Positions 21,159-32,534 of a DNA stretch of 64,000 bases are shown here, piece by piece; the stretch's first letter is position 1; every line of letters starts with the position of its first letter. Location of the stretch: positions 5,490,488-5,554,487 of the forward strand of contig JAJEKV010000053.1 of NCBI GenBank assembly GCA_021234155.1. The letters are read 5' to 3'. The translations under genes and the position numbers were made by a program. Under the pieces are notes generated by a model. The model was not told the DNA's origin, searched no databases, and saw only the letters and a program-made list of their open reading frames with translations. This DNA comes from Isoetes taiwanensis (lineage: Eukaryota > Streptophyta > Lycopodiopsida > Isoetales > Isoetaceae).

Positions 21159-23856
21159 ATGGCGTTTGCTTCAACAATCGGCCTTCGCATTCCGTCAAAT
21201 GTCCCCCATGTTTCATCTTCTCCATCTCTCATTGCAGTCCTCAATAATGCTGTTGCAGTTTCAAGATCAAATTTGCTATATTATTCCCGATCTTGCCGGT
21301 TTATGACACTATCCCACTTCTTAAATGCCAGGAATTTAACCTCACATAAAGAATGTCATTGTAGTTATGGAACACCTGGGCATAGTGGTAGCATGGATGA
21401 TGGTCATCAAGAAGGTTTATCAGAAATCAGCAGTAAGGGTTGGGAGGCAAAGGCCACAGAGATTGGAGAGTTGTTTTCTTCTGCATTTCCTCTGTGGGTT
21501 GCAATGGCTTGTATGCTAGCGTTGATTAATCCCAATATTTTTTTGTGGGTTAATGGACGGGTGCAAATTATTGGCCTCACCATCACCATGCTCGGTAAAT
21601 ATTACTCATAATATTTCCATTTTCTGAGGCTGCTCTTTTATCATGCTTTTTCCTTTGCCTTGGCAGGTATGGGAATGACACTTTCTCTCAAGGACTTTCA
21701 GGGGGCACTGGCAATGCCACGTGAAGCACTTGCAGGAGTTATTCTACAATACACAGTAGATGAAATCTCATTTTCTTTGTCTTCTTGGTATTTGGTAGCC
21801 GTTAACAGCAAGGGAAATGTATAACAAAATGAATATTTGCTACAGGTTATGCCAATTGCTGGATCAGTGGTTGCTGGATTCCTAGGATTGCCAACCTATT
21901 ATGCTGCTGGTCTGATTTTAGTAGCTTGTTGCCCAGGAGGTACACTCGCATTTGTTTCTGGATTTTCTTTTACATGATTATAAGGTGTAGCGCTTAGGAT
22001 CTTCAAGTTTTCAGGGTCAATCTTGTTGAAGTAATAGCCTAAATATTCATGGAACTATGCCAGATTCTTAGTGGAAAATAAGCACAATAGCTACTATTTA
22101 CATAGGAAATCTAAGATACCTTCTCAGACTATTTCAGATACTTTCTCTGTTCAATCTATCTAGCTACTTGCCATTATATGCACATAGCATGTGAACATAT
22201 TAATCTACATAACATGTGAACATATTATTAGGACATGAATATGTACCAATTGATAAATTTTCCTGTTTGATACTCTATTTTACAGGTACTGCGAGCAATA
22301 TTGTCACATATATTGCACGGTACAGACTCATCAACATTGATTCTTGCTGCAATTTAAGTTAAAGTTATCATTGTATTTGCTTTGTAGGATAATAAATCCT
22401 TTTTAATCTGCAGAGGAAACGTGGCACTTTCTGTTTTGATGACGACATGTAGCACATTCTTGGCTGTGGTGGGGTGATTTCCGGATTTAAATAGCCCTGA
22501 ATGTATAGTTAAGACCTTTGTGTTCCAGACTGGGGGATATTTATCATAGATCCAAGATAACTTGTGGACATCTCTCCTTCCCTATGCACTCCAGATTTTG
22601 AAGGTTTTGAGCTATGTGTCTTGCATCATTGTCCTTCCTTTTCTTTGTTAAAGGAACTGCACAAGCTTCATCAAACATTTTGTTTGAGGAAATTCTTCAG
22701 AGAAAACCAAATTTATAATTTTCATTGGCTAAGAACAGTGCTTTACACTCATTGTCTAGTATCTTCACTATTTCAGGCTTTATTCTCTTGGCTAATTAGT
22801 TTAAGCTGCACAAAGAATATGCTCTAAAAAAGAAACCACTTCAAGAGTGGAATATGTTGCTATGGAAGGCTCATAGAAAGCTTAATACATATTACTTTAA
22901 CTTTGTTAATATGGGATTAAGCCTCTTGGTCTGCTCCGTCATTTGTTCCTCTATTAAGGCTTGGTAGGAAATTGGGGTTGTATACCAGTTGTAAATGTGG
23001 ACAGAAATTGCAAGGGGCATGCGCTTTACACGTTACCAACTATTTCAGCTATTTTTTTTGGGCGTGAAATGATTGAAATAATTGCATGCAGTACATGATA
23101 ATGACATGAACTTATTATGTAGCATTAGCTTTGTTATCTTGTGGCTAATATGTAAACGCATTGACATGCAGGTAATGACGCCTTTCTTAACTGCAAAGCT
23201 GGCAGGTCAATATGTAACTGTTGATGCAAATGCCTTGCTCATGTCTACTCTGCAGGTGAATTTTGGTTATTCATTTTGGAATGTTCTTTGATAATGAGAT
23301 TTAGGAGTACGAATTTCAAGCCAGGTACTGAGCTTTGTTTCCTATCTCAGGTAGTTCTTCTTCCTGTTCTGGTTGGGGCTGGTATGGCACATTCCTTTCC
23401 AAGGATGGTGGAAAAGATGTCAATCTTTTGCCCTTCCGTGGCAGTAATTTCAGTTTCTGCAATTTGTGGAGGTGCTATTGCCCAAAATGCAGCAGCTATT
23501 CGTTGCAGTCGTCCTCAAGTATTTCTTGCAGTTGCTGTACTCCATGCAACTGGTTTTTTTCTGGGATATTTTATTGCAGATTTGATGGGGTTTGAAAAGT
23601 CGACATCACGGACAATCTCCATTGAAGTTGGGATGCAGGTAGTCTTTCATAAGGTTGTTGAAGCGTCACCATGTCTGAAGTCCTTATATGCATGCAGAAT
23701 TCAGTGTTGGGTGTAGTGCTTGCTGGGCAGCATTTTAGCAACCCCTTGACAGCTGTTCCATGTGCAATATCAAGCATTTGCCATTCTATCTTTGGCAGTT
23801 CTCTTGCAGGCATATGGCGTTCAGGCAAACACGAGCAAATGGGCAATATGTCATAG
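21159..23856 (+). CDS. BASS1-type plastid bile acid:Na+ symporter family transporter
   Basis: Eight exons join in phase into a 412-residue protein: 21159-21594, 21667-21755, 21846-21939, 22286-22319, 22414-22468, 23172-23255, 23351-23638 and 23698-23856. All introns are GT-AG. The Ser-rich N-terminus (about 100 residues) looks like a plastid transit peptide. The SBF/BASS membrane domain follows, with GLTITMLGMGMTLSL, AACLIL-type VACCPGGTASNIVTYIARGN, MTPFLTAKLAGQYVTVDA and SRTISIEVGMQNSVLGVVLA. It ends NPLTAVPCAISSICHSIFGS, then SLAGIW, as in plant BASS1 rather than BASS2 (pyruvate) or BASS5. Family members move organic acids with Na+ across the plastid inner envelope; the substrate of BASS1 is not known to me. 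The CPGG and Na+-site region (EVGMQN) are intact, so the gene is probably functional. The ATG chosen is the first in a good context that opens exon 1; a longer upstream frame starts inside LINE tail sequence. Confidence 0.92.
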
Positions 23857-24610
23857 TTTGTTACTCTGTATGTTCTCACATTGAGCTAAGCAAAGTCATA
23901 GCTTATGAATTCAAAATTCATCAAGATAAATAACACATCAGTTTGGTTAATACGATTTTTTCTGTTTGAATTCCAGTGTTGCAGGAAAGGAATTGAAGCT
24001 TTTAGGATGGTCAAGTGGGTCTAAATATACCAATGATATACTTCATCAGATACGTCAATGTCATATTTGCATTACATGCAAGTTTAAAGATGTTTTTGTT
24101 TTTACATGATGTAGGTCTACGTATAGCAACTTGGTATGTCTTACTATATTTTCACAAGTTGTTACTTGCTTCATTAGAGTTTGATGCCTAGCCACCAACA
24201 TCTTTTTGTAACTATTTTGGATTGTTCATAGGGTGCCATGACTGTCATGTTCGAAAAAGGGCAACTTTCCTGTATAGTTACCTGTTTTAGTTATTTCAAA
24301 TTTCAGAAGTCCTGCTGCTGCTGCTGCAGCAGACATCATGCTGGGTTCAGGCGAGCCTCCTTTTTACGCGGGATTTTGCTGCCTGGTGGTTAGGAAAGCA
24401 CAGCTAGAATAGCAGCGCCCGCTGACAGGGCACGCTTCCACCTAGTCCCTAAAACCCATGTGAATACAAAACATTGCCATCGCTCCACATTGGCAGCGTG
24501 GAGCGTTGGCAATGACACCACTGTAACTGTAACCTGCCATGTTGTGATAGGTAAAACCAGTTGATTAACGGAGTTGTTCATCTCATTATTCATATCTTAT
24601 CTCCGTATTA
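23857..24610 (+). other. Region downstream of BASS
   Basis: No gene recognised. It probably contains the BASS 3' untranslated sequence. A short (CTG)n run occurs near 24311-24330. Confidence 0.4.
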
Positions 24611-24624
24611 TTCATATCTTGGCT

Positions 24625-24770
24625 AATGGAGTGGACGATAAAAATCAATTCAATTTTATTTATTGGCAGGTTATCTGGTCAGGCATTATTGCTTTGGAGT
24701 AGACAATAAAAATCAATTCAATTTAATTTTTTATTGGCTGGTTTTGCGGTTATAGAGCGATTACATTGGC
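24625..24770 (+). mobile_element. Two LINE-like tails in tandem
   Basis: GTGGACGATAAAAATCAATTC (near 24632) and GTAGACAATAAAAATCAATTC (near 24701) are direct copies about 69 bp apart. Each is followed by a T-rich run and TATTGGC(A/T)GGTT. GTGGACGATAAAA is the terminal word of the local LINE family. Confidence 0.5.
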
Positions 24771-24984
24771 AAATGTTTTTTGCAAAATGTTAATTGAAGG
24801 AAAAAGTTTTTAATAAAAAAAGCTGTTTTTCCCTTTTTTTTTTTGAATGGACCATTGGTTTTAAGGACCTTATCTAAGGGCCACTAAAATATCTAGAGGT
24901 CAAGAATTATGGCATCAAGTCTATAATAGAAAAAGGTGGACCATCTAAATATAAAGGAGAAATCTTTATATCTCTAACATAGGG

Positions 24985-25200
24985 CAGTTTCTGGAATGTT
25001 CCATAAATAGAAATGGAGCTTAAATTTTTTAATGGTTCGTGCGAGGGGAAGGTACTAGAAGATTGTAGGAGGATGAGGCGCCGTTTCTAGAAGCTGGAGC
25101 TTCTAGAAGGTACCCGGAATGCCTGGGGCTTCTCGAATGATCTCGAGACGTCTCCGTTTTGCTATAAAAGGGAGGAGCGGCAGTCGGTTTAATTCATAGC
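24985..25200 (+). promoter_or_regulatory. Heat-shock-element cluster with TATA box
   Basis: TTCTGGAATGTTC at 24989-25001 is a perfect three-unit heat-shock element (TTC-2-GAA-2-TTC). TTCTAGAAGC...GCTTCTAGAA (25085-25108) holds two more TTC-2-GAA pairs in a near-perfect palindrome. CTTCTCGAA lies near 25129. A TATA box (TATAAAA, 25163-25169) follows within 60 bp. Heat-shock factors bind such arrays. No clear coding frame starts downstream, so this may be the U3/R part of an LTR (as in heat-activated copia elements) or an orphan promoter. Confidence 0.55.
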
Positions 25201-27520
25201 GACCTGTGGCGACTGGAGAGAGACAATGGAAGTGGAGATTGAGTTAAGTGACTGTTAAAGGCTGGGTTGGGTTGAGTTTCTGTGCAACGGTTCACGCTTC
25301 CGGCATCAGGGGTAACATCAGGTCTCTGTAGCGATGCAGATTCAAGCAGGTTGCGTATAAATCACATACCAACCTGAATTACTGGGCACGTATGTATCAT
25401 CGGATTATTTGGACTGGTGTGTTCAAGATTGCCATGATAGATTCTGTAGTCGTGGGCGGGTGTCTGTTGTTTAGTAGATGCAAAAGTTCCAAGAATAAAT
25501 GTTCGTAAATCCATCTCCATACTACATATGTCGTTTATCGATACCTCCTGTACAGATATGAACTGCATTTTGTTTCTTTTAATATTGAACTACATTTTCA
25601 GTTGTATTTGAGTTTGACTTCCAAAGTTCCACAAAATGCTAGCAGATCAAGACCACCCATCTTAGTTTTTTGCTTCTTTCTTTATCTTTCTCTAGAATGG
25701 CAGAAGCTGGAAATATGTGACTTGGATTATTTTCTTTGTTTACTTCAAGAATAGCTTCACGAATCTGGCTGAACACGAGGCATATTTTGTTGCAGATCAT
25801 CAGAAGCATTTTCTGCTTCAAGCCCAGTATCATTTTCTTCAATTCCAACCAGTTTTTAGATGGGCCTTGATTTGTCTACTCTGTTTGATCCGCTTCATCT
25901 TCTTCATAGATAGAAATAATGTACCATTGAGCTATGGATTGTTCCATTTGCTTTCAGACCGGGATCTTTTAGTTTTTTTGTGCTCTTTAAAGATTTCTAA
26001 AACGAGGTTAGTCATTTTATGGTCTCTTTTCTTTCTGTATTCCAAGTCCTCCTCTTAGAAATGCGCTGTGGCGATGCAACATAAACATCTGCAGCAACAT
26101 CTTCAACAACAATGTATCTTTTGGAGGACCCTCTAATTATAGCAGGATGCCCTTTTTTTCTTCATATTGCAGGGTTTTACTGAAGTTTTCTGGCATTTGA
26201 AGATGTCATAGTCTAATAAAACATCCTCCCATGTGGTGAGCTCACATACAATCCCCCTTCCCCTTCTTTTTCAGAAGGCACCTGTATTTAGGAAAAGCTA
26301 CACAGATTTTCTCAAGATCCAAGATTATGTGATTGTGTCTTTTGATGAGGCTTTCTACACATTTCGTTTGTACATCTTCTGAACGAATGGAAATTTCTGA
26401 TTGTAAGCTAAAGAGTGTTTCATTGAAAAGAATTTTTATGTTTGTAGGAAAAGATAATTATAATTTTATGAAGAGTACTGTGAGAACTGAAAAAAGAAAC
26501 ACAATGTCATATCTATGCATCAAAATCTGCAAAGTAGACATTTGCTAGACCATTATTGAAATATATGGCATCTTCTCCTTTGAAGTACAATAATGCAAAG
26601 CTATAAGTATCATTACGTTTGACCAAAGCTGGTGCATTTGAGTATGACCATTCAATTTCTATATATAGATATTTGATCACCCAAACCATGCTTAACAGTA
26701 GATAATTATGCAAATAAGTAGCAATTTTCATAGGCTGCCAAACCAACCAACCTAATATAGTTAACCATCTATTCAGATTATTGCAAATAAACCAACAACA
26801 TAATTAACATTAATGCACAAATTTTTGCAAATAAATAAAGATACTATGATTAACATTCTTTAGCCGACCATGAATGTTACATAGATATTTGCTCAACCAA
26901 GGAAGAGACACAACATACTCATCTGCGGGAGCCAAATTATCACGTCACCACATCGGCTCCACATTTGACACTGCTCATCACATGTACACATTTCTATCGG
27001 ATATTAATACACTCTTAATAGATGACAATAAGGTATCCTATTTCCATAATCAACTGGAGAAACTTGGGCATCAATCTTCAACGAACAGGCTGAGCTAATA
27101 TTTGGTCGTACTATTGACGAGGTCCAAGATTTGAGCCAAGTCAACCAACGTACCAAAAAGAGATTCAAAAACCAACATGCTCTTCAAATGTTTCATGTAG
27201 TGGTCATTCAGACTGAGTAGATGAATAGGCAAAGGCAAAAGATTGTGATTCAAAAAATCAATTCTATCGATTGGTAAAATGGATGCAAGACTTTGCTAGA
27301 CAAGATAGCCAGCTTAAAATCGTGTTAGATCTTCTACGTATATATGTACTTCATTACACATAAGCTCCACTATCTCTTCTTCTTCTGCTTATGTATTGGT
27401 CTATAATGATTATCATTTTTTCATGTCACTAGTCCCTTTTTTCAACTCTTTTCAAAAATCCACAACTTCATACTCTTAGGCAGTGCTTGGACATCAAACA
27501 TACTTCTCAACAAAACAACT
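25200..27520. other. No gene recognised; AT-rich
   Basis: Open frames are short and without recognisable motifs. A segment around 27070-27240 (plus) has a longer shifted reading with FGRTIDEVQDLSQVNQRTKK, which I cannot assign. Confidence 0.4.

Positions 27521-27550
<30 letters not shown>
27512..27550 (+). repeat. Long poly(A) tract
   Basis: A run of about 30 A residues (interrupted only at its start) is followed at once by CGGCCTTGGCGGCC. It could mark the end of a retroposed copy. It immediately precedes the copia integrase fragment. Confidence 0.7.
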
Positions 27551-27552
<2 letters not shown>

Positions 27553-27699
27553 GGCCTTGGCGGCCAGTAAACAAAACAAACTTTCTTGTAAAAAGAATAA
27601 AATGTATATAAAGGTGAACGTTGTAGCTAATAAAATGAAAGTCTTTATATCCACAAATATTTTCGTTATATGCTATTGTTTTGCTATAGTTCATGATCC

Positions 27700-28560
27700 A
27701 TCCTTCTTCGTGCATTTAGAGGAGTGGTTGTTTGCATTTAGAATGGCAAAGGAAGGGTTAATACATGTGTCAAAACTAGAGACTAAACTAGAGGTCTGCA
27801 TTGGTTGTATGCTAGAGAAACATGCAAGGCTGCCATTCAAGAAATCCAAAAATAGAGTGAAAGAAACTCTTGGATTAGTACATACATATCTTGCAGGCTT
27901 TGAACGTTGCTAATCTTCCTGTAAATGGTATTTTGTTGTGTTTCCTGATGATTTCAGTAGAAAAGCATAGTGCTACAGTCTGAAGTATAGAAGTCAGATC
28001 TTTGAAGCATTTAGGTTGTTTACTATAGAAGTAGAATGTCAACCGAACAAAAAAATTAAATGCGTTAGATTTGACAGGGGAGGGAAATATTTGTCAAACG
28101 GATTCATACAATATTGCACCGAGAAAGGTATCAGGAGACAACTAACTTGCAGATAATCTCCATAGCAAAATGGAGTTTTCGAACAAAAGAACAAAGCCAT
28201 CTTAAATGCAGTTAGAGCAATGCTGAAGCACATTGGCTTGCCTAATTTTTTTTGTGGGAAGAAACGATGAGAATTATAGTCTATAGAAATATGCTTCCAT
28301 ATAGTGATTAAAAGACAGATTCCAAATGCTGTATGGTTAGGTATTATGCCGACATATGACAATTTGAAAGTGCTTGGATGCTTATTATTCTTTCATGCGC
28401 CAGAAAAAAAGCATTCAAAGTTAGATGATAGTGCTTGCATTTAGAGTGGTTGTTTGCAACAGTCTCACAAACAGGGCGTAGTAGTTGGAGCTCCTGGCTA
28501 TGGCAATGATTTGCAATCCGGAGGAGCCTAAGCACTTTGTTTTCAAGGTCGATAGAGAAA
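27700..28560 (+). mobile_element. Ty1/copia integrase remnant
   Basis: The first part (27720-27900) reads KEGLIHVSKLETKLEVCIGC, then MLEKHARLPFKKSKNR and LGLVHTYLAG. This is the end of the HHCC zinc domain and the start of the integrase core. Across shifted frames, about 28085-28440 then gives CTEKGIRRQLTC, KNKAILNAVRAMLKHIGLPN, NAVWLGIMPTYDNLKVLGC and similar. These match the central and C-terminal core of copia integrases. In-frame stops and indels make it inactive. No reverse transcriptase is seen downstream. Confidence 0.8.
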
Positions 28561-28599
28561 GTTCCATTTTGTGAAAAAAAAAATGGACATATTGATACG

Positions 28600-29280
28600 C
28601 TTTAAGGGAAAAACTTAAAGGCGTAGCTACTTGCAACAACAATTGTATAGACAAGTCAAGAAGAAACAATCTTTAGATAAGAACAAACAGCTTTGGTTTC
28701 CACAACCAATGAATTTGGGCATCCAGTCTCCACCCAAACCGGATCCAAGACAAGAACTAAGGCAATTTCCAAGGGAAATGAATGAAAGGAATTGGTCGCA
28801 GCCTATTATCCCTTCAGCTTGCGATCAATCCGATCTTACAACTGTTATGGGCTTGGATAGGCTCAATCACCATCACCAAAGAATAGAACTCGATACAATC
28901 TCAGGCTTAACCGGAAAACCAGATACCACTGCAGACCCAGAAGCCTGTGAACAGAGTAGACCCAGAAGCTCTGCCTACAAGATCTTCGGCTGAATCAAGG
29001 AGAGGCAGATCGTTCATAAGCAACAGCAACCAGGCGGCGGTTTACTAAAGCCGAAATGGAAGGCTTGCAGCTGGCCGGATTCTGCAATAGCCGGAACTGG
29101 CGCCGGAACTCCTGTTAGGGCCTTCTGCGCTTCCCTATTTTCTACCGACAACTCCCCTCGTTATAGTTCGGCCTTTTTTCTAATAAAAGGTCTCCTCCCG
29201 ATGCTATTCTGGTCGCCCAGGTTATCTCCACCAAATCCTTCTCTTCTTAGTAAAATTAGTTGCATGTGCCTATTTCGATA
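28600..29280 (+). other. Unassigned open stretch after copia remnant
   Basis: A 120-codon plus-strand frame (28631-28993) is Gln, Pro and Arg rich, with no domain I recognise. It may be retroelement sequence. The following 300 bases are C/T rich and non-coding. Confidence 0.25.
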
Positions 29281-29771
29281 TTGGCCTTAGGATATTTCCT
29301 TTTCCTTTGAAAATATCTCCCTTATCTTTTGCCAATGGTTATTGATAATATCTTGCCCCCTTTTTCCATGGTATCTTGCCCTTGTAACCATTATTTTTGT
29401 TTTCCCAAATGCCCCATTGTTTTTCCAAATGCCCCATTGCCTTAGTTTCTTTTCTTCTGGACCACTCCCCCTAGCATGCCCCCATATCACATATTGTGTT
29501 TTTATTTCATAAAAAATAAAAAAGCAAAAACGTGTCCGTGCTTTGTATTGAAAAACAACAAGACAAATGATGTATAAAGATTTGTGCCGGTGCATGTGGT
29601 GGGTCTTCGAAATTTTTTTTATTCGTTTATATTGTTTGTAGCAAAGTATGCCACATATAGTATAAATATATAATTACATAACATATATATTCTGTATGGA
29701 ATCTGATAAATTTTATTTATGGGTGTTTCCTAAATGCTCCTTTAATAAGGTTTGCTTTAAAAGTTTTAATA

Positions 29772-30300
29772 TGAAATTAGATTGAAATGAATAGTTTTTA
29801 TCATCCACATAGACTAATCGGCCTATAGGACCAATAAAGGAGCGCAACAGACTTATTGTGGTCCGGATTAAAAACCTATGCCCCGAAAGGTTTTTGAGGG
29901 AAAAATTGTGGCAGTAAATGTGGACAAACTATATGGATATACATCATGAAATATATACATGTTAGGTGAGTGTTTGAGTACATGGCTGAGCCCGCATGGT
30001 CATGAATTCCTGAAGATATTATTCCAACATCCGTACTGAAGCCGTATTCAATATCACATGTAGCATCTGGTCACATGTAGCATTTGGTCAGGCCTGACAA
30101 GCTCAACATAGCGTGTCGGAATTTGATCATACATCAGACGGCTCTGAAGAGTGTGACATTCATCTAATGCCTCCCACTTGGCAGCACTGACAAAGCCTGT
30201 CCTGGCGTGACTCTCTAGTCCATCTGCTTGTCTTAGTTCAGAAATGGTGTGCACCTGTGCGAATCGAGGCGATGAATTTGCGAGAAGTTCTTTATGCATG
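29772..30300 (-). mobile_element. LINE copy C, 3' fragment
   Basis: It has the same family 3' end (GAATAGTTTTTATCATCCAC, then AATCGGCCTATAGGACC). About 350 bp of C-terminal coding remnant follows on the minus strand: QVHTISELRQADGLESHART. Copy A has QVHTISGLRQGDGLGSCVRR at the same place. It is 5'-truncated and inactive. Confidence 0.75.
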
Positions 30301-30984
30301 AACCATTGGTAAAGCTCAAAAAGTTAAATAAGGTGTTAACGCACTGTGGGTTGCCCTTGCAACTATTTTCTAGATGGATCTAGAACCCAAACTAATGATA
30401 TGTGAAAGATGATATGTTAGAAAGGCTACAAAGAACAAGTTCTATCTAGAATAATGCTGAAAACTTGCTGGCCATGATATATTTCTAGACATTAAGCCAT
30501 TAAGCCATTAAGCCTCTATAGAAGCATCCCAACAAGCTGGCTTTATTTGCATTGGACTTTTCTTATAAATCAATATCGAAGTATCTAATGACCAGAAAAG
30601 ACACGTGACTTTTATGTATAGTTTTTACAGATGTGATTTTTTCGAGGGTGAGTCTCCTCCTCCCTTTTCCACACACAAAATCGACCTAGGTAATTTTTTT
30701 TTGTATATAGCAACTAGTATTAGACTATTATGGAAAAGGTCTAATAAACTTAAAAAGAAGAAAATTAGATAAGAATAGATCGGGCTGAACCTGGAATAAA
30801 CGATGCTCGTAGAAGAGGTTTGTGGATAGAAGCATGCTCGATTGATGGCCGGCAGTTAACACCATCGTAATAGCAGAGAAACCGGAAGGGCGAATAAGGG
30901 TTTCTTCGTAATTTTTGATATCAATGTTCAAAAGCTTTTGAATCTACTTGCTTGAGTTTTGTATTTAATTGACCTATAAATCAA

Positions 30985-32076
30985 CAGGGCTATTAGAGCC
31001 ATGGCAACACGATTTGATGCCTCACTGCTTAGTGCAATTGAGGTCTACAACGGAGGGTTTGGCTTTCAGATTTGAAAGGAAAAAACTATTGATATTATGA
31101 AAGCAGAAGATTTGTGGTCTTTGATTGATGATTCTGGATACAATGCTATGAGTGCAGATATTTCTTCTGCAGGAGGAGGAGGTGATACCTCAAGTGCATC
31201 AAGTGGCAGTGTTATTGGTGAAACAAGAGCATCAGCTGCAGGTGCAGATAGCAGCAGGGATGCAAAAATCCATGAAGCTAAAGCTATTTTATGTAACAGA
31301 ATTGGTCCCAACATTTTGCTTAATGTAAGGAAGATGAATCCTTAGCAAATATGAAAGTACTTGCTTGAAAACTTTGAGAAGAAGAAATCATCTTCTCAAT
31401 TAGATGTGTTGATAAAAAAGTTGTGGAATCTCAAATATCATGAGAAAGAAGACATTATTGAATTCTTTCAAAAGCTTGACAGTATTTTAGCGGATCTTGA
31501 AGGTACAAGTGTCTTCATAACTGATGAACAACAAGTATTCAAGTCAAGCAAGAAGAGTTGGAGCAAGCGGTTCAAGCACTACATTCAAAGGAAGAAGAGA
31601 TGGAAGTGATAGGTTCAAGATTGGGTCTTGCTTTAATTGTGACATGTTCAGTCACTTGAATGTGAACTGCCCAAAATTAGGCATTGAGATTTCCTATCAT
31701 AACTGTAGTTGGCATGGCCACATCTCTCCAAATTGCTTCAGCCTAAAGCAAAATGTTAGAGGCAGGGGCATTAGTGCACGTGGAGGTGCAAGAGGTGGCA
31801 GAGGAAGAAGAGCTGGCTAGAATCGAGCAATTTGGGCGTGCTATAGCGGAAGCTAACATTGCTAAGGAAGTTGCTACTGAGAAGGAAGAGATTGATGAAG
31901 ATGCTGAGGTAAAACAACCTAACACTTTATCTTTGAATAAGACAGATAACAAGACTGATGATAGCGATCTGATGGTTATAGATAGTGGAGCTGAGGGATC
32001 CATAACTCGCTCTATTAAGATTCTGAAGGACTGCTATAGAGAAAGATCTAGACATGTGCTGGCAATGGAAACTTGA
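30985..32076 (+). mobile_element. Ty1/copia gag-protease remnant
   Basis: It begins at a degraded primer-binding site (ATTAGAGCCATGG, compare the usual TATCAGAGCCATGG) followed at once by the gag start MATRFDASLLSAIEVYNGG. Gag motifs follow in shifted frames: EDLWSLIDDSGYNAM, KYLLENFEKKKSSSQLDVLI and EDIIEFFQKLDSILADLEG. Two zinc knuckles come next (CFNCDMFSHLNVNC, the second lacking its first Cys: YHNCSWHGHISPNC). The protease active site is DLMVIDSGAEGSITRS. Stops separate the pieces. The element ends abruptly at about 32076, where minus-strand HAD-phosphatase sequence begins, so integrase and RT are missing. Confidence 0.8.
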
Positions 32077-32418
32077 TGAAGATATTCTTTGCTCCATGTT
32101 GTGGTCGACGAACAATCCCACAATTATCTTGATCTAATATAATATAAAAATCAAAGTTCTTCAGCTCTGGAACAACTTCTTTAATTTCTAATATATTGTT
32201 TCGCAGCATGGATGACCATATACCAATGCTGGCTCTGTCCTTCAGATGGCTCAACAATTTGTGAACACCAGGTCTTGGATACACCCATTTGGTCTTTGTT
32301 TCTAGAACCCCTCCAGGAAAAGGAGGTGCAACATGGTACTTTGCCTTGGAGAAGGACTTGATAAGAACTCCATTCATGTCGAAAAGAGTAAGTTTGTTGT
32401 TATTTGAAGTAGTCTCCT
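32048..32418 (-). CDS. FCP1/NIF-like HAD phosphatase segment, truncated
   Basis: The exon encodes NKLTLFDMNGVLIKSFSKAK, the HAD motif I with the second acidic residue as Asn (D-M-N-G-V). It continues with YPRPGVHKLLSHLKDRASIG, IWSSM (motif II region) and ILEIKEVVPELKNFDFYIIL. This layout is that of FCP1/SCP (NLI-interacting factor) phosphatases, which remove phosphate from Ser or Tyr residues such as those of the RNA polymerase II tail. Motif III and the DD-x-x-x-N motif are absent because the sequence stops at the copia junction near 32076. An AG acceptor lies at 32419-32420. Confidence 0.6.
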
Positions 32419-32476
32419 CTTTGCACAATGCATATTTCAAGTTAACAAATTTTTTTTTATACTAAGAATAATACAA

Positions 32477-32491
32477 TCGCGCTACGCGCGA
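32477..32491. repeat. GC-rich hairpin core in last intron
   Basis: TCGCGCTACGCGCGA is a perfect 6-base-arm hairpin with a TAC loop. It lies inside the 120-bp intron between the methyltransferase-like and phosphatase segments. The identical 15-mer occurs at 34554-34568. Confidence 0.85.
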
Positions 32492-32534
32492 GACATGCTA
32501 AATAAATGATCCATATAAAAAAGATCCATATGAC

